DNA from: Clostridia bacterium
GTDB lineage: Bacteria; Bacillota; Clostridia; Christensenellales; SZUA-584
Direction of reading: 5' to 3'
Length of the DNA stretch: 64,000 nucleotides
Assembly (NCBI GenBank): GCA_003249555.1
Contig: QKIQ01000085.1
Span: 1-64,000, forward strand
Position numbers and translations under genes: made by a program. Shown one piece after another: positions 41,238 through 50,470 of this stretch (its first letter is position 1; every line of letters begins with the position of its first letter). Under the pieces are notes generated by a model. That model saw only the letters and a program-made list of their open reading frames with translations, did not search any database and was not told the DNA's origin.

Positions 41238-41834
41238 ATGAAAAAAGTTGTTTTAATGGTATTGGGTTTTGTTTTGTTATTGTCTCTCTTGGGGTGCTCT
41301 ACACCCGCCAGCAATAGCGAGCCTATATCTGCTCCATTGCTAGATCAGCCTTCTCACACGCCTGAAGCTACAGCCGTTTTTGATTTAGCTGAATATAAAA
41401 CTCTTGCGCTGGCGCTCAAGGATGCCATAATGGACGAATCTATATTGCTCTCGAACATGGGGAATTATGAGTATAACTATTGGGCGGCAGAGGAATCACT
41501 TGGCGATATAGGCGGAGCAATAGATTATGACGAAATGTCTTCTGCTGCAAATGACTGGCTTTGTGAAAATGCCGAAATTGCCGTCGGTGAACTCGAAAAT
41601 AACTACAAAAATATATGCGACCAGTATAAAGAAATAATACATTTTGCTGTTTCAGGAGCAGAAGCTGAAGAAATCCAAGATAAAACAAGTGAAATGTTTG
41701 GATCTTTTGATGCTCTTTATTTATTGGTTACTGCTCCATCTGGTGATATATCTGATTTTGCAGACAAGTTTAACGAGTATTCAGATGATATTAAAAATAA
41801 TGATAGCGTCTTATCGACGCTACTTTCTGACTGA
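41238..41834 (+). CDS. Predicted lipoprotein in lysogeny module
   Basis: 198 residues. Lipoprotein signal: MKKVVLMVLGFVLLLSLLGC with the lipobox LLGC, then a Ser/Pro linker and a helical acidic domain with no known family. AGGTATTTGA precedes the ATG. Located between ImmA and integrase, so expressed in the lysogen. Surface lipoproteins at this place (for example Ltp of TP-J34) block superinfection; this role is inferred from position. Confidence 0.7.
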   Translation: MKKVVLMVLGFVLLLSLLGCSTPASNSEPISAPLLDQPSHTPEATAVFDLAEYKTLALALKDAIMDESILLSNMGNYEYNYWAAEESLGDIGGAIDYDEMSSAANDWLCENAEIAVGELENNYKNICDQYKEIIHFAVSGAEAEEIQDKTSEMFGSFDALYLLVTAPSGDISDFADKFNEYSDDIKNNDSVLSTLLSD

Positions 41835-41857
41835 TATCACTAAAATAGGAGTATGTG

Positions 41858-43030
41858 ATGGCTAAGTATACGAAAAGATCTGATGGCCGATATCGTGCTG
41901 ATGTCACTGTCGGTATGAGCGCTGATGGAAAACGCATCCGCAAAACGCTGTACGGCCTAACGATAAAGGAGCTGGACGCAAAGATTGCCGATATAAAATC
42001 CATGCAAAATAAAGGCGTTACTATATCGGACAACAAAATCACCCTGGGGCAGTGGGCTCAGACTTGGCTTGAGGCTTATAAGCAAGGCGTTGCATACAAT
42101 ACCCGCGAGTTATACCGGCACGTGATCGAAAAACATATCAACACCGCAGATGTCGCCTGTTTGCCCTTGACTAAAATTAAAACAGTTGACCTTCAAAGCC
42201 TCGTAAATAAAAAGCAGGACGAAGGACTGACCAGAACGATTGACATGCTCGTTCTTACGCTGCGCCAGATATTTGACCAGGCTGTCGAAAATGACTTGAT
42301 TTATAAATCACCGGCAAAGTCGCTTAAAAAACCGCAGATAAAAACAGCACCGAAGCGTGCTCTTTACGATATCGAAAAGCAAGCGATAGAGAAGGCTGCG
42401 CTATCAGACAACAAACGCGCATTCGTTTATCTTGGCATGTATGCTGGATTGCGCCGTGGCGAAATTCTGGCGTTGACTAAAGGTGACTTTGACATAAAAG
42501 ATAAAACGGTCACTGTAAGCAAAACAATTATTTTCAAGGGAAATACAGGTGAGCTCCAGCACTTCCCAAAATCAGAGGCTGGGTTTAGGACTGTGCCCAT
42601 GCCGTCAATCTTGCTTGATTTTATGATCGAGTATTTAAAGACCGTTGACCGCGTCTATCTCTTTACAACAGCAAAGGGAGAATTATTCAGCAAGACAGCG
42701 ATGCACCGGCTCTGGCGATCGATTCTTTGCAAGCTCAACAAGGCCGCTGCACCGAAAGACAGCAAGATAAAACCTATATCAGGATTGACACCGCACATTC
42801 TGCGGCACGAATATGCCACCAGCCTCTACTATGCGGGGGTAGATATAAAGACCGCTCAAAAGCTGCTTGGGCACAGCGATATCAAGATGACACTGGCTGT
42901 ATACACTCACCTTGAGCAAGACAACAACGACGTTACTGAGAAGCTGGATAAATTATATTGCGGTAAAAATGCGGTCAATGCCCCAAACGACGATGATGGG
43001 GCAAAAGAAAAAACTCCCGAATGCTCGTGA
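41858..43030 (+). CDS. int: Tyrosine-type site-specific integrase
   Basis: Start at ATG 41858 (AGGAGTATGTG). 390 residues. Arm-binding domain (SDGRYRADVTVGMSADGKRI), SAM-like core (LGQWAQTWLEAYKQGVAYNT) and catalytic domain with Arg in YAGLRRGEILAL, HILRHEYATSLYYAG, LLGHSDIKMTLAVYTHL ending in the Tyr nucleophile. Complete catalytic set. It ends 29 nt before the tRNA-Lys CCA end, so it recombines at this tRNA. Confidence 0.9.
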   Translation: MAKYTKRSDGRYRADVTVGMSADGKRIRKTLYGLTIKELDAKIADIKSMQNKGVTISDNKITLGQWAQTWLEAYKQGVAYNTRELYRHVIEKHINTADVACLPLTKIKTVDLQSLVNKKQDEGLTRTIDMLVLTLRQIFDQAVENDLIYKSPAKSLKKPQIKTAPKRALYDIEKQAIEKAALSDNKRAFVYLGMYAGLRRGEILALTKGDFDIKDKTVTVSKTIIFKGNTGELQHFPKSEAGFRTVPMPSILLDFMIEYLKTVDRVYLFTTAKGELFSKTAMHRLWRSILCKLNKAAAPKDSKIKPISGLTPHILRHEYATSLYYAGVDIKTAQKLLGHSDIKMTLAVYTHLEQDNNDVTEKLDKLYCGKNAVNAPNDDDGAKEKTPECS

Positions 43031-43051
43031 TTTCTCACGTTTTCGGGAGTT
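43012..43051 (-). terminator. Terminator of the tRNA operon (overlaps integrase end)
   Basis: - strand AACTCCCGAA ... TTCGGGAGTT followed by TTTTC, with an inner CGTGA-GAAA-TCACG stem. It begins just after the tRNA-Lys CCA and overlaps the 3' end of the integrase gene. The phage thus provides, or carries along, the terminator for the host tRNA transcript. Confidence 0.8.
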
Positions 43052-43055
43052 ATCG

Positions 43056-43131
43056 TGGTGACCCACCGGAGATTCGAACTCCGGACACCTTGATTAAAAG
43101 TCAAGTGCTCTACCGACTGAGCTAGTGGGTC
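43056..43131 (-). tRNA. tRNA-Lys (TTT), probable phage attachment site
   Basis: Acceptor GACCCAC/GTGGGTC, T arm CCGGA-TTCGAAT-CTCCGG type, loop CTTTTAA with anticodon TTT, encoded CCA. The 3' end borders the integrase gene, and prophage DNA lies on that side, so the attachment core is probably within the 3' half. The second core copy lies off the left edge. Confidence 0.95.
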
Positions 43132-43183
43132 ATATTCTTTTGTCCCATAAAGGCCTATGCCTTTTTAAGACCCCATTAAGCAT

Positions 43184-43258
43184 TGGCTGGGGTGGCAGGA
43201 TTTGAACCTACGAATGCGGGAGTCAAAGTCCCGTGCCTTACCGCTTGGCTACACCCCA
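43184..43258 (-). tRNA. tRNA-Gln (TTG)
   Basis: Acceptor TGGGGTG/CACCCCA, anticodon stem CGGGA/TCCCG, loop CTTTGAC with anticodon TTG, G discriminator and encoded CCA. Third gene of the four-tRNA transcript. Confidence 0.95.
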
Positions 43259-43275
43259 ACGGCATACGGATTTTA

Positions 43276-43353
43276 TGGGGTGAGTAGTGGGATTCGAACC
43301 CACGGCCTCCAGGGCCACAACCTGGCGCTCTAACCTACTGAGCTATACCCACC
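43276..43353 (-). tRNA. tRNA-His (GTG)
   Basis: Acceptor GTGGGTA/TACTCAC, anticodon GTG in loop TTGTGGC, the extra G at -1 opposite C73 that marks tRNA-His, and encoded CCA. Confidence 0.95.
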
Positions 43354-43362
43354 ATATGTACC

Positions 43363-43388
43363 GCCTCAAAAAGCCGCCTTTTTGAGGC
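43363..43388. repeat. Perfect 11-bp hairpin between tRNA-His and tRNA-Arg
   Basis: GCCTCAAAAAG / CTTTTTGAGGC with a 4-nt loop in the tRNA spacer. It contains a T run in its own stem but no T tract after it, so it is more likely a processing signal for the tRNA precursor than a terminator. Confidence 0.7.
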
Positions 43389-43396
43389 GCCGTTTA

Positions 43397-43473
43397 TGGC
43401 GCGCCTGCGGGGACTCGAACCCTGGACACACGGCTTAGAAGGCCGTTGCTCTATCCTGCTGAGCTACAGGCGC
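43397..43473 (-). tRNA. tRNA-Arg (TCT)
   Basis: Acceptor GCGCCTG/CAGGCGC, anticodon loop CTTCTAA with TCT, G discriminator, encoded CCA. First gene of the tRNA transcript, 54 nt from the -10 box. Confidence 0.95.
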
Positions 43474-43526
43474 ACATAGTCAGCCGCTTAAAGAGCCGAG
43501 CTATATCGAGCAACCGACAGAACGGA

Positions 43527-43555
43527 ATTTTATCATAAGTGGACGGCGTTGTCAA
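43527..43555 (-). promoter_or_regulatory. tRNA operon promoter
   Basis: Consensus -35 TTGACA (43555-43550) and -10 TAAAAT (43532-43527) with 17 bp spacing, directly upstream of tRNA-Arg. Between this and recO (43,556-43,681) no gene is seen. Confidence 0.85.
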
Positions 43556-43681
43556 TACAATAACACCTTCATTTATTGTGCAAAGGGCGCTTTTTTTATT
43601 TGCCGCAAAAACGCTGAGAGATGCTGTATGCAACGGCTGATTTTGGATACCAGGCACCTGCCGTACAAGCCAGCGAATCAA

Positions 43682-44431
43682 TCAGCCGCTTCTTTTCTCC
43701 CCCGTAACGAACCTCGCTGTTTTGAGAGGACGCTGCAGCACATGCTCCAAATATACGACAAGCGCGCCGCTGAGACGTTTTTGCACATCCGCGTTGATAT
43801 CAAGGCTGCCCAGATCTTTTGCGGCTGTATGCGCCAGCAGACGCAGCGCACAAAGCAGTGCCTCGTCGAGAACGATGCCGCCATGGTCACGCCCGCAGCT
43901 TGGACACAGCGCGCCGCCGTGACTCGCCGAGAAGCGCACAAACGGCGGTGCGCTGCCACAGACCGCGCACTCAGAAAGGCTTGGATAAACACCTTCAATA
44001 TACAAAAGACGCTGCAAAAAGTAGCAAAGCACGGTGCCAGCCGACGCGGTGCCCGTATCCAGCACGAACAGCGCATTCACGGTCAACGCAAACAGTCCCG
44101 AGGGAACGTCGTCCTCCTGCGCCACCTTGTCCACAGCGTCTGCGATAAAGCATGCAGCGGTATAAGCGTCGTAATCACTCTGCAGGCCAAAAAAAGTGCG
44201 GCGTATTGCGCAGCCCTTCACACCGAAGCGCCCATCTTTTTCAAAAAACGTATAATCACCGCAACAAAAAAGCGACGCAGCCGAAAACAGTTTAGACGCG
44301 GGTTTCTTTGCACCGCGCATCTTTGCGGACATACGCCCGTAATCCCTGGTGAGCAGCGTCACCATTTTATCGTTGTCATTAAAATCCACCGTCCGTATCA
44401 CAACAGCCAGTGTGTCGCGTCCTGCGCCCAT
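43682..44431 (-). CDS. recO: DNA repair protein RecO
   Basis: 249 residues. N-terminal OB fold (TLAVVIRTVDFNDNDKMVTL, DYGRMSAKMRGAKKPASKL) and a C-terminal helical domain with a four-Cys zinc site (CAVCGSAPPF...LCPSC). RecO loads RecA on SSB-coated DNA with RecR. It follows era by 2 nt, the usual Firmicute order. Confidence 0.9.
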   Translation of the reverse strand: MGAGRDTLAVVIRTVDFNDNDKMVTLLTRDYGRMSAKMRGAKKPASKLFSAASLFCCGDYTFFEKDGRFGVKGCAIRRTFFGLQSDYDAYTAACFIADAVDKVAQEDDVPSGLFALTVNALFVLDTGTASAGTVLCYFLQRLLYIEGVYPSLSECAVCGSAPPFVRFSASHGGALCPSCGRDHGGIVLDEALLCALRLLAHTAAKDLGSLDINADVQKRLSGALVVYLEHVLQRPLKTARFVTGEKRSG

Positions 44432-44433
44432 GA

Positions 44434-45321
44434 TTATTCGTATCCCAGCTCGCGCATCACACGGACGCTGTCGCGCCAGCCTTCCTCTACCTTAACCCAA
44501 AGCTCTAAGTACACCTTGGTACCAAAAAGCATCTCAAGATCTTTTCTCGCTTCGGTACCGATTCTTTTTAGCATTTTACCGCCGTGACCGATGATAATAC
44601 CCTTATGCGTGGCGCGCTCGCAAATAATCGTCGCAGACACATCCACGATGTCCTTGTCTTCACGGTGTTTCACGCTGTCCACGCTCACACCAACGCCGTG
44701 CGGCACCTCCTCCATGAGCAGTCTCAGCGCCTTTTCGCGTATCATCTCCGCCGCGATTACCCGCTCCGGCTGATCGGTATATTCATCATCGGGATAATAA
44801 CGGGGCCCCGGATTGAGGAATTGTTTTAAAGCCGCCAGCAGCTCGTCCACGCCCTCTCCTGTCTTCGCCGAGATAAGGTAAGGCGCACACTCCAGTCCCG
44901 CGTCTATTAGCTTCTGAGCCGTATCCACGCTCTTCTGCTTGCCGGCCGCGTCCGTCTTATTGACTGCGGCGACCACAGGAAGGCCGCCTTTGAGCAGCTT
45001 TTCCAAAATATCCATATCTTCCTGTTCCGCACCGCGCTGCGCGTCACACATAAAAAGAATGGCTTCCACATCGCGCGCAGAATCAAAAGCCGTTTTAACC
45101 ATATATTCTCCCAGCCTGTTGCGCGGCGTATGCACGCCCGGGGTGTCTAAAAACACCATCTGATAATCCTGCCCAGTCAATACACCCACAATTTTGTTGC
45201 GCGTCGTCTGCGGTTTTTTGGATACGATGGCGACTTTGGCGCCCACGATGCGGTTCATGATGGTGGACTTGCCCACATTGGGCCGTCCGACAATTGCGAT
45301 AAACGCCGATTGATGTTCCAC
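44434..45321 (-). CDS. era: GTPase Era
   Basis: Start placed at GTG 45321, giving 295 residues, the usual family length; a longer ATG at 45357 would overlap cdd by 29 nt. G1 IVGRPNVGKSTIMNR, G3 DTPGVHTPRN, G4 NKTD, and the C-terminal KH domain with IIIGHGGKMLKRIGTEARKD. Binds 16S rRNA in 30S assembly. Confidence 0.9.
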   Translation of the reverse strand: MEHQSAFIAIVGRPNVGKSTIMNRIVGAKVAIVSKKPQTTRNKIVGVLTGQDYQMVFLDTPGVHTPRNRLGEYMVKTAFDSARDVEAILFMCDAQRGAEQEDMDILEKLLKGGLPVVAAVNKTDAAGKQKSVDTAQKLIDAGLECAPYLISAKTGEGVDELLAALKQFLNPGPRYYPDDEYTDQPERVIAAEMIREKALRLLMEEVPHGVGVSVDSVKHREDKDIVDVSATIICERATHKGIIIGHGGKMLKRIGTEARKDLEMLFGTKVYLELWVKVEEGWRDSVRVMRELGYE

Positions 45322-45328
45322 TTTTCTC

Positions 45329-45721
45329 TTACTCCATCTCTTTGCCGGAAAACGCATGCGGCAGCAGTTTTTCCAGCGTCAGCTTTTTGTATTTCAAGTC
45401 TTTGTTGGACGAAATCACTTCCATGTCTGGCCCGAACTCATTGAGCGCCTGTCGACAGACACCGCACGGAAACGTTAAATCGTCCGAGTCCGATGTGACC
45501 GCGATGGCAGTAAAATCGCTTTCGCCGCTTGTGACGGCCTTAAATAGTGCCACCCGCTCTGCACAGCATGTCACGCTGTAGGCCGCGTTCTCCACGTTGG
45601 CGCCTCTGTATACCGTGCCGCTCTTGCCGAGCAGCGCCGCGCCCACTCTGAAATGCGAATAAGGTGCATAAGCGCCTTCCTTGGCTTCTTTGGCTTCCTT
45701 TAACAGCTCTTTGTCTGTCAT
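45329..45721 (-). CDS. cdd: Cytidine deaminase
   Basis: 130 residues. Zinc/catalytic motifs CCAERVALFKAV and FPCGVCRQALNEFG; N-terminal YAPYSHFRVGAALLG. Pyrimidine salvage. Overlaps ybeY by 4 nt, in the era-side cluster. dgkA, often between ybeY and cdd, is absent. Confidence 0.95.
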   Translation of the reverse strand: MTDKELLKEAKEAKEGAYAPYSHFRVGAALLGKSGTVYRGANVENAAYSVTCCAERVALFKAVTSGESDFTAIAVTSDSDDLTFPCGVCRQALNEFGPDMEVISSNKDLKYKKLTLEKLLPHAFSGKEME

Positions 45722-46143
45722 GGTCTTTCAACCCCCGCTATCGCCAATATTTCGCGCTGACGGCTGCGCATGGCTTCTTCCCCAATCGGCTCCATATGAT
45801 CATACCCGAACAGGTGCAGCATCGCGTGTACCGTTAAAAACGCGATTTCCCGTTCAATGGAATGGCCATATTCCCCCGCCTGCCGTATTGCACAAGGCAT
45901 GGATATCGCGATGTCTCCGAAGAACCCCGGCTCATCGGACGGAAACGACAGCACGTCTGTCGGTTTATCCACCTGCCGAAATTCCCTGTTAAGCGTGTGA
46001 ATGGCCTCGTCGTTGGTAAACAGCAGCGATACGCCGCCGGACTTCTTCTCGCATTTGGCCGCCGTGCGGGCCGCTTTCTTCACCGCGCGCTTCAGTTTTA
46101 CGTCTTTTTCAATCCCCTGCCAGATGATATCCACTTTCAGCAT
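45718..46143 (-). CDS. ybeY: Endoribonuclease YbeY
   Basis: 141 residues with the UPF0054 zinc motif HAMLHLFGYDHM and TNDEAIHTLNREFRQVDKPT. Rather short start but complete core. rRNA maturation and ribosome quality control. Sits after yqfF as in Bacillus. Confidence 0.95.
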   Translation of the reverse strand: MLKVDIIWQGIEKDVKLKRAVKKAARTAAKCEKKSGGVSLLFTNDEAIHTLNREFRQVDKPTDVLSFPSDEPGFFGDIAISMPCAIRQAGEYGHSIEREIAFLTVHAMLHLFGYDHMEPIGEEAMRSRQREILAIAGVERP

Positions 46144-46146
46144 ACA

Positions 46147-48309
46147 TTACTCCTGCCCCGGATATTTTACGCGCTCGTGGAGCGCTCCTTCAAATACATG
46201 CAAAAACGCCTTGGCAATTGAATTTAAGTCACGACGATTGAGCGGGCAGTCGTCCAGTTGGCCATCGTTGTATTTGCATCGAATAAGCTTATCAATCATA
46301 TCCTTCACCTGCTCCCTGTCGGGATCGTCCATGCTGCGCACCGCGGCTTCCACGCAGTCCGCAAGCATCACAATGGCAGCCTCCTTGGTAGACGGCTTGC
46401 TGCCATGATACTTAAACAAAGTCTCGTCAACCTCCAGCCCCGCCTCTACCGCTTTATTATGGAAGTATGGCACGGTGCCATCGCCATGGTGCTGCGCCAT
46501 GATCTTTTGCACGTCACGCGGCAGCTTATACTTATGAGCCAGTTCGAGCCCGTAAGACAAATGGCTGACGATGATCTTGGCGCTTTCGCGCGGATCCATC
46601 ACATCGTGAGGATTCTCGCCCTTTTGGTTCTCTTTAAAATAGCGCGGGTTTTTCAGCTTTCCCACATCATGAAAATACGCACCCACACGGCAAAGAAGGG
46701 CATTAGCACCCACCGTGTCCGCGCCGGCTTCGGCGAGATTCGCGGTGAGTATGCTGTGATGATACGTGCCCGGCGCTTCGATCGTCAGCCGTTTTAGCAG
46801 CGGATGGTTCGGATTGGAAAGTTCCAGCAGCTTGGCCGGTGTAGAAACGCGAAAAGCCGCTTCCCAAATCGGCAGTGTCCCGATTGCGAGTACACCCGCT
46901 AAAAGACCGCTGCCAGCCGCAAACGCACAGTCAGCTAACACCTTGTCCCAAAAGATATTAACAGAGCCGACAATACTCAGCAGTGCCGTCATGGCCATGC
47001 TCGCGCCGCCGCCCAGCAGTCCCGCGTATATCAGCGACGACCGGTGCCCAGGGCGGTGTAGCATAAATACGCTTACTGAGCCTCCCAGGATGGTCATCAT
47101 CGTGCTGCTGAGCATCGTCTCGCTGAGCACACCCGCCTGCCAAGACGTTATGATTCCCAAAACCATAGCGAGAAACACATTAAGCGCCAGCGCGCTTCGC
47201 TGTGACACCAGCACACACGCCAGCATTGTGCCAAAGAATCCGGGGATAATACGTGTATCCAGCCTAGAGAGCGGCACGCCGACCAGCGCCACCACCACAA
47301 CGACCGTGGACAGCACGAACAACTTTCTCGTATCGGCCAGCAGCTCACTTTCAAACTGATACAGATATGTGGCATATACGGTAAACAGCAATGTGATCAG
47401 CAAGAACACGCCGACATAAAGCAGGAAGTTGATTTCTTCTCCGCCGACAAGACCCAGCTCTGCCAGCACGGAAAGCTGTTCTTCGGTGACCACCTGACCT
47501 GCGTCCACAATGGTCTGGTTCTGTTTGTAGATAATCGGCTGCACCTTTTCAGCCGCGGCGCTGCGCGCCTGCTCGGTGGCCTCCGAATCGATGAGCATGT
47601 TGGCTTTGAAATTTCGATTAACCGGGAAATATGCGATATAGCCGTTTTCTTCCGGATACAGCGTTTTGATTGCGTCCTCGACATCTATTCTCTCGGTTCT
47701 GAGGTTCTCTTCGCGGATGCCGGTCTCGAGCGATGCCGTTACAATTTTTGTCACTTCTTCAGCCATAGCCAAAATTCCCTCGGCATCCATCGCGGCAAGC
47801 GCGAAGATCGCGTTGTCCGGCATATCAGGATCTAAAAGCGTTGTTCTCACATCGTCCTTTTGCTGCTGCGTAAGGTGTTCGCTCCAATCCACGTCAAGCG
47901 GATTAAACAATCCGAGAAAATAATCGCGTGAGAAGCCGTAATCGGAATCTTTGACCTGCCATGTGATAAAGTCATCGCGCAGTGTTTCATTCGCAGCCTT
48001 AGCAAGTGAAAAATATTCGCCGACACTTTGCTTAACCGCCGCCGTCACGGTGTCATCCATGGCATACATCAGCGGCACTTCCGCGCGCGCCTTCTCAATA
48101 ACGGCGTCCGTGGAAATCTGGTCGGTCACATCACGGGGTGCCGTGATGGTGGCGGGCGCCACTTCTCCTGCCTGAATATCATATTGAACGGGTGTGATGG
48201 AAAGCGCAACCAGCACAAACACAGCAAGCAGCGTCCCCGCTCCGATTAATGCGGATGCAAGCAGCTGCCTTTTTGGCACAAGCCTTCTCTTTAAAGGGTT
48301 GGCTCCCAT
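46147..48309 (-). CDS. pgpH: 7TM-HD phosphodiesterase YqfF/PgpH
   Basis: 720 residues. N-terminal span, extracellular 7TMR-HDED domain (EVAPATITAPRDVTDQISTD), seven membrane spans from about residue 295, and a cytoplasmic HD domain: APGTYHHSILTANLAEAGAD, GAYFHDVGKLKNPRYF, MAQHHGDGTVPYF. Family members degrade cyclic di-AMP. ATG has GGAGGTAGTTGA. Confidence 0.9.
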   Translation of the reverse strand: MGANPLKRRLVPKRQLLASALIGAGTLLAVFVLVALSITPVQYDIQAGEVAPATITAPRDVTDQISTDAVIEKARAEVPLMYAMDDTVTAAVKQSVGEYFSLAKAANETLRDDFITWQVKDSDYGFSRDYFLGLFNPLDVDWSEHLTQQQKDDVRTTLLDPDMPDNAIFALAAMDAEGILAMAEEVTKIVTASLETGIREENLRTERIDVEDAIKTLYPEENGYIAYFPVNRNFKANMLIDSEATEQARSAAAEKVQPIIYKQNQTIVDAGQVVTEEQLSVLAELGLVGGEEINFLLYVGVFLLITLLFTVYATYLYQFESELLADTRKLFVLSTVVVVVALVGVPLSRLDTRIIPGFFGTMLACVLVSQRSALALNVFLAMVLGIITSWQAGVLSETMLSSTMMTILGGSVSVFMLHRPGHRSSLIYAGLLGGGASMAMTALLSIVGSVNIFWDKVLADCAFAAGSGLLAGVLAIGTLPIWEAAFRVSTPAKLLELSNPNHPLLKRLTIEAPGTYHHSILTANLAEAGADTVGANALLCRVGAYFHDVGKLKNPRYFKENQKGENPHDVMDPRESAKIIVSHLSYGLELAHKYKLPRDVQKIMAQHHGDGTVPYFHNKAVEAGLEVDETLFKYHGSKPSTKEAAIVMLADCVEAAVRSMDDPDREQVKDMIDKLIRCKYNDGQLDDCPLNRRDLNSIAKAFLHVFEGALHERVKYPGQE

Positions 48310-48313
48310 TCAA

Positions 48314-49288
48314 CTACCTCCTTGCGTTCTTTTCGTACCTCTCGTAGGCTTTAATAATGTTCTGAACTAGCTCGTGGCGCACCACGTCTTTATGCGTCAG
48401 ATACTGCACACTGATATCTTCGATGCCATCAAGAATATTGACGCAATGCTTAAGACCGCTCCTTTTTTCCTTGGGAAGATCGATCTGTGTGATATCTCCC
48501 GTCACCACCATACGTGCATTTTCGCCAAGACGCGTTAAAAACATTTTCATCTGCTCCTCGGTGCAGTTTTGCGCTTCGTCCAGCACGATAAACGCGTCTG
48601 AAAGTGTGCGGCCGCGCATATACGCCAACGGTGCCACCTCAATCACACCGCGCTCAGACAACCTCGCAAACGTCTCACCGCCCAGCAATTCGTACAGCGC
48701 GTCGTACAAAGGACGCAAGTAAGGATCAACCTTGGTCTGAAGATCGCCCGGCAAAAATCCCAGGCTCTCGCCCGCCTCCACTGCGGGGCGCGTCAGTATA
48801 ATGCGCTCCACCTCTTTGTTTTTGAACGCGACGACAGCCATCGCCATCGCAAGATACGTCTTTCCCGTGCCCGCGGGGCCGATGGCAAACACCACCGTAT
48901 TCTCCCTCATGGCCTTCACATAGCGTTTTTGTCCGATGGTGCGGCTCTTGACCTGTCTCCCCTTGCTCGTGATGGCAATCACGTCCGTCATGATCTCCTC
49001 AATCGCGTCGGCGTTGCCTTCTCTGGCAAGCTCCACAGCGTAACGAATGCGCGACAGGTCGATCTTCTCCCGCTTCTTAATCATGCTTAACAGCTTGTCC
49101 ACCACAATCTTGGCTAGCTCCGCGTCTTCACTGCGGCCGTAAATGGCCACATGGGTGTTTCTTGCAATGATGCTTGCACCCGTTTCTTTTTCAATCGCCT
49201 TGAGATTTTCATCAAACGCGCCGAAAAGCTCAATTAACTGCTCGATATTGTCAACCTCGATGCCGAGTTCCACGTTGCATGTGTCCAA
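48314..49288 (-). CDS. phoH: PhoH-like ATPase
   Basis: Start set at TTG 49288 (GGAGGAGTAAT), which follows the yqfD stop by one base. 324 residues. Walker A FAIGPAGTGKTYLAMAM, Walker B DAFIVLDEAQNCTEEQMKMF, VVTGDITQIDLPK. N-terminal KH-like part (ASIIARNTHVAIYGRSEDAE). Possibly RNA-related helicase; conserved next to ybeY. Confidence 0.9.
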   Translation of the reverse strand: MDTCNVELGIEVDNIEQLIELFGAFDENLKAIEKETGASIIARNTHVAIYGRSEDAELAKIVVDKLLSMIKKREKIDLSRIRYAVELAREGNADAIEEIMTDVIAITSKGRQVKSRTIGQKRYVKAMRENTVVFAIGPAGTGKTYLAMAMAVVAFKNKEVERIILTRPAVEAGESLGFLPGDLQTKVDPYLRPLYDALYELLGGETFARLSERGVIEVAPLAYMRGRTLSDAFIVLDEAQNCTEEQMKMFLTRLGENARMVVTGDITQIDLPKEKRSGLKHCVNILDGIEDISVQYLTHKDVVRHELVQNIIKAYERYEKNARR

Positions 49289-49289
49289 A

Positions 49290-50453
49290 TTACTCCTCCA
49301 AATATACAACTTTTCCTATATTCTCACGTGTCTGAACATAGACAGTCACCACAAGCTCGCCGTCCTTTTCTTCAGACACCGATTCATGCCCCACAACTTC
49401 TGCATTTTCAGGTACCACACCCTGCGCGTTATAAAAGGCGCGCTCCTCAAGATCAACCATTAGTTTTTTCAGATTCGCCTGCTCCAGACTAAGCTTCACT
49501 TCGCTGTGCTCCAGCGTTATCACCTTAACAGGCAGGAAAAGCCCCACCACGTTATATTCGTCGATCATCTTCGTATCGTACTCTTCGTACTCACAGCTTT
49601 GGTCTACCGCTGCCGTATCCGCACCGATGGCAATCACGCGTTGTGTATTCTTGCGCCCGGTGGGTATCCGTATTTCATTGTACATAGGTGCGCTGGCCTG
49701 TGCCTTATACCATACGCTGCCGATGACCTCTCCACGTGCCGCCACAAGCATGCGCGTCAGCCCTTCATCCCAAATAAAGCCGGATATCAGCACGTCTCCT
49801 GCGCGCACTGTCTCTCCTTTTGCCACTGCCGCACGGCCTTTGAGCGCCATGACGCTTTCTATCAGGGCATCCTTTGTCGCTACGATGTCGCAAGGGCGCG
49901 TTTCGTCCACCATCTCGGGCGGGGGTTCAGCGGGTACCACTTCTATCTCTGCAACCACGCCTTTAAAGCGCAGATTGACCCATGCTAATTCGTCGTGATC
50001 CACCATCAGCCGTGTCTCGACGTCTTTGATGTCCACACCACCTTTGTAAGCGCCAACAAACACGCCAAGCGGCTGCACTTCCTTGATCAGTGCGATGGCT
50101 TCACGTTTTTCTATACCCTTTACGCGCACATCCCATACAAAAAACGATGCGGCAAACACGGCAACCCCCAGGCAGACAAGCCCGATTAGCAGCGCTTTGC
50201 GTCCCCAAAGCCGCATAAAACCAAAAGGCACGCCGGCCTTTTTCTCTGCCGTGATGCGATATTTATCCGGCACAACGCGGCACATTTTGCAATACCCGCG
50301 AGCACTGAGCACGCCTCGCAGCACCGTATACGAAACCCGCCGGACGTCATAAACGATAATGCCGGACTGTGCCGCCATGTTCAAAAACTTCTCAAGCGAG
50401 AGGCCTTCCACGCGTATCATAACATATCCGGTCATGAATTTCCATATTCTCAA
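49290..50453 (-). CDS. yqfD: Sporulation protein YqfD
   Basis: 387 residues: N-terminal cytoplasmic domain (VMIRVEGLSLEKFLNMAAQS), one span (ALLIGLVCLGVAVFAASFFV), and an extracytoplasmic POTRA-like domain with VRAGDVLISGFIWDEG. In Bacillus it is sigma-E dependent. Its presence with yqfC supports a spore-forming host. Confidence 0.9.
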   Translation of the reverse strand: MRIWKFMTGYVMIRVEGLSLEKFLNMAAQSGIIVYDVRRVSYTVLRGVLSARGYCKMCRVVPDKYRITAEKKAGVPFGFMRLWGRKALLIGLVCLGVAVFAASFFVWDVRVKGIEKREAIALIKEVQPLGVFVGAYKGGVDIKDVETRLMVDHDELAWVNLRFKGVVAEIEVVPAEPPPEMVDETRPCDIVATKDALIESVMALKGRAAVAKGETVRAGDVLISGFIWDEGLTRMLVAARGEVIGSVWYKAQASAPMYNEIRIPTGRKNTQRVIAIGADTAAVDQSCEYEEYDTKMIDEYNVVGLFLPVKVITLEHSEVKLSLEQANLKKLMVDLEERAFYNAQGVVPENAEVVGHESVSEEKDGELVVTVYVQTRENIGKVVYLEE

Positions 50454-50470
50454 GGAGCAATGCCCACCTC

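Noticed and set aside
1-43050. Insertion sequences or transposases inside the prophage
   Set aside because: No transposase-like protein or terminal inverted repeats were seen.
43628-44587. 319-codon + strand ORF opposite recO
   Set aside because: Shadow frame of recO, with Arg/His-rich nonsense and no promoter or ribosome site.
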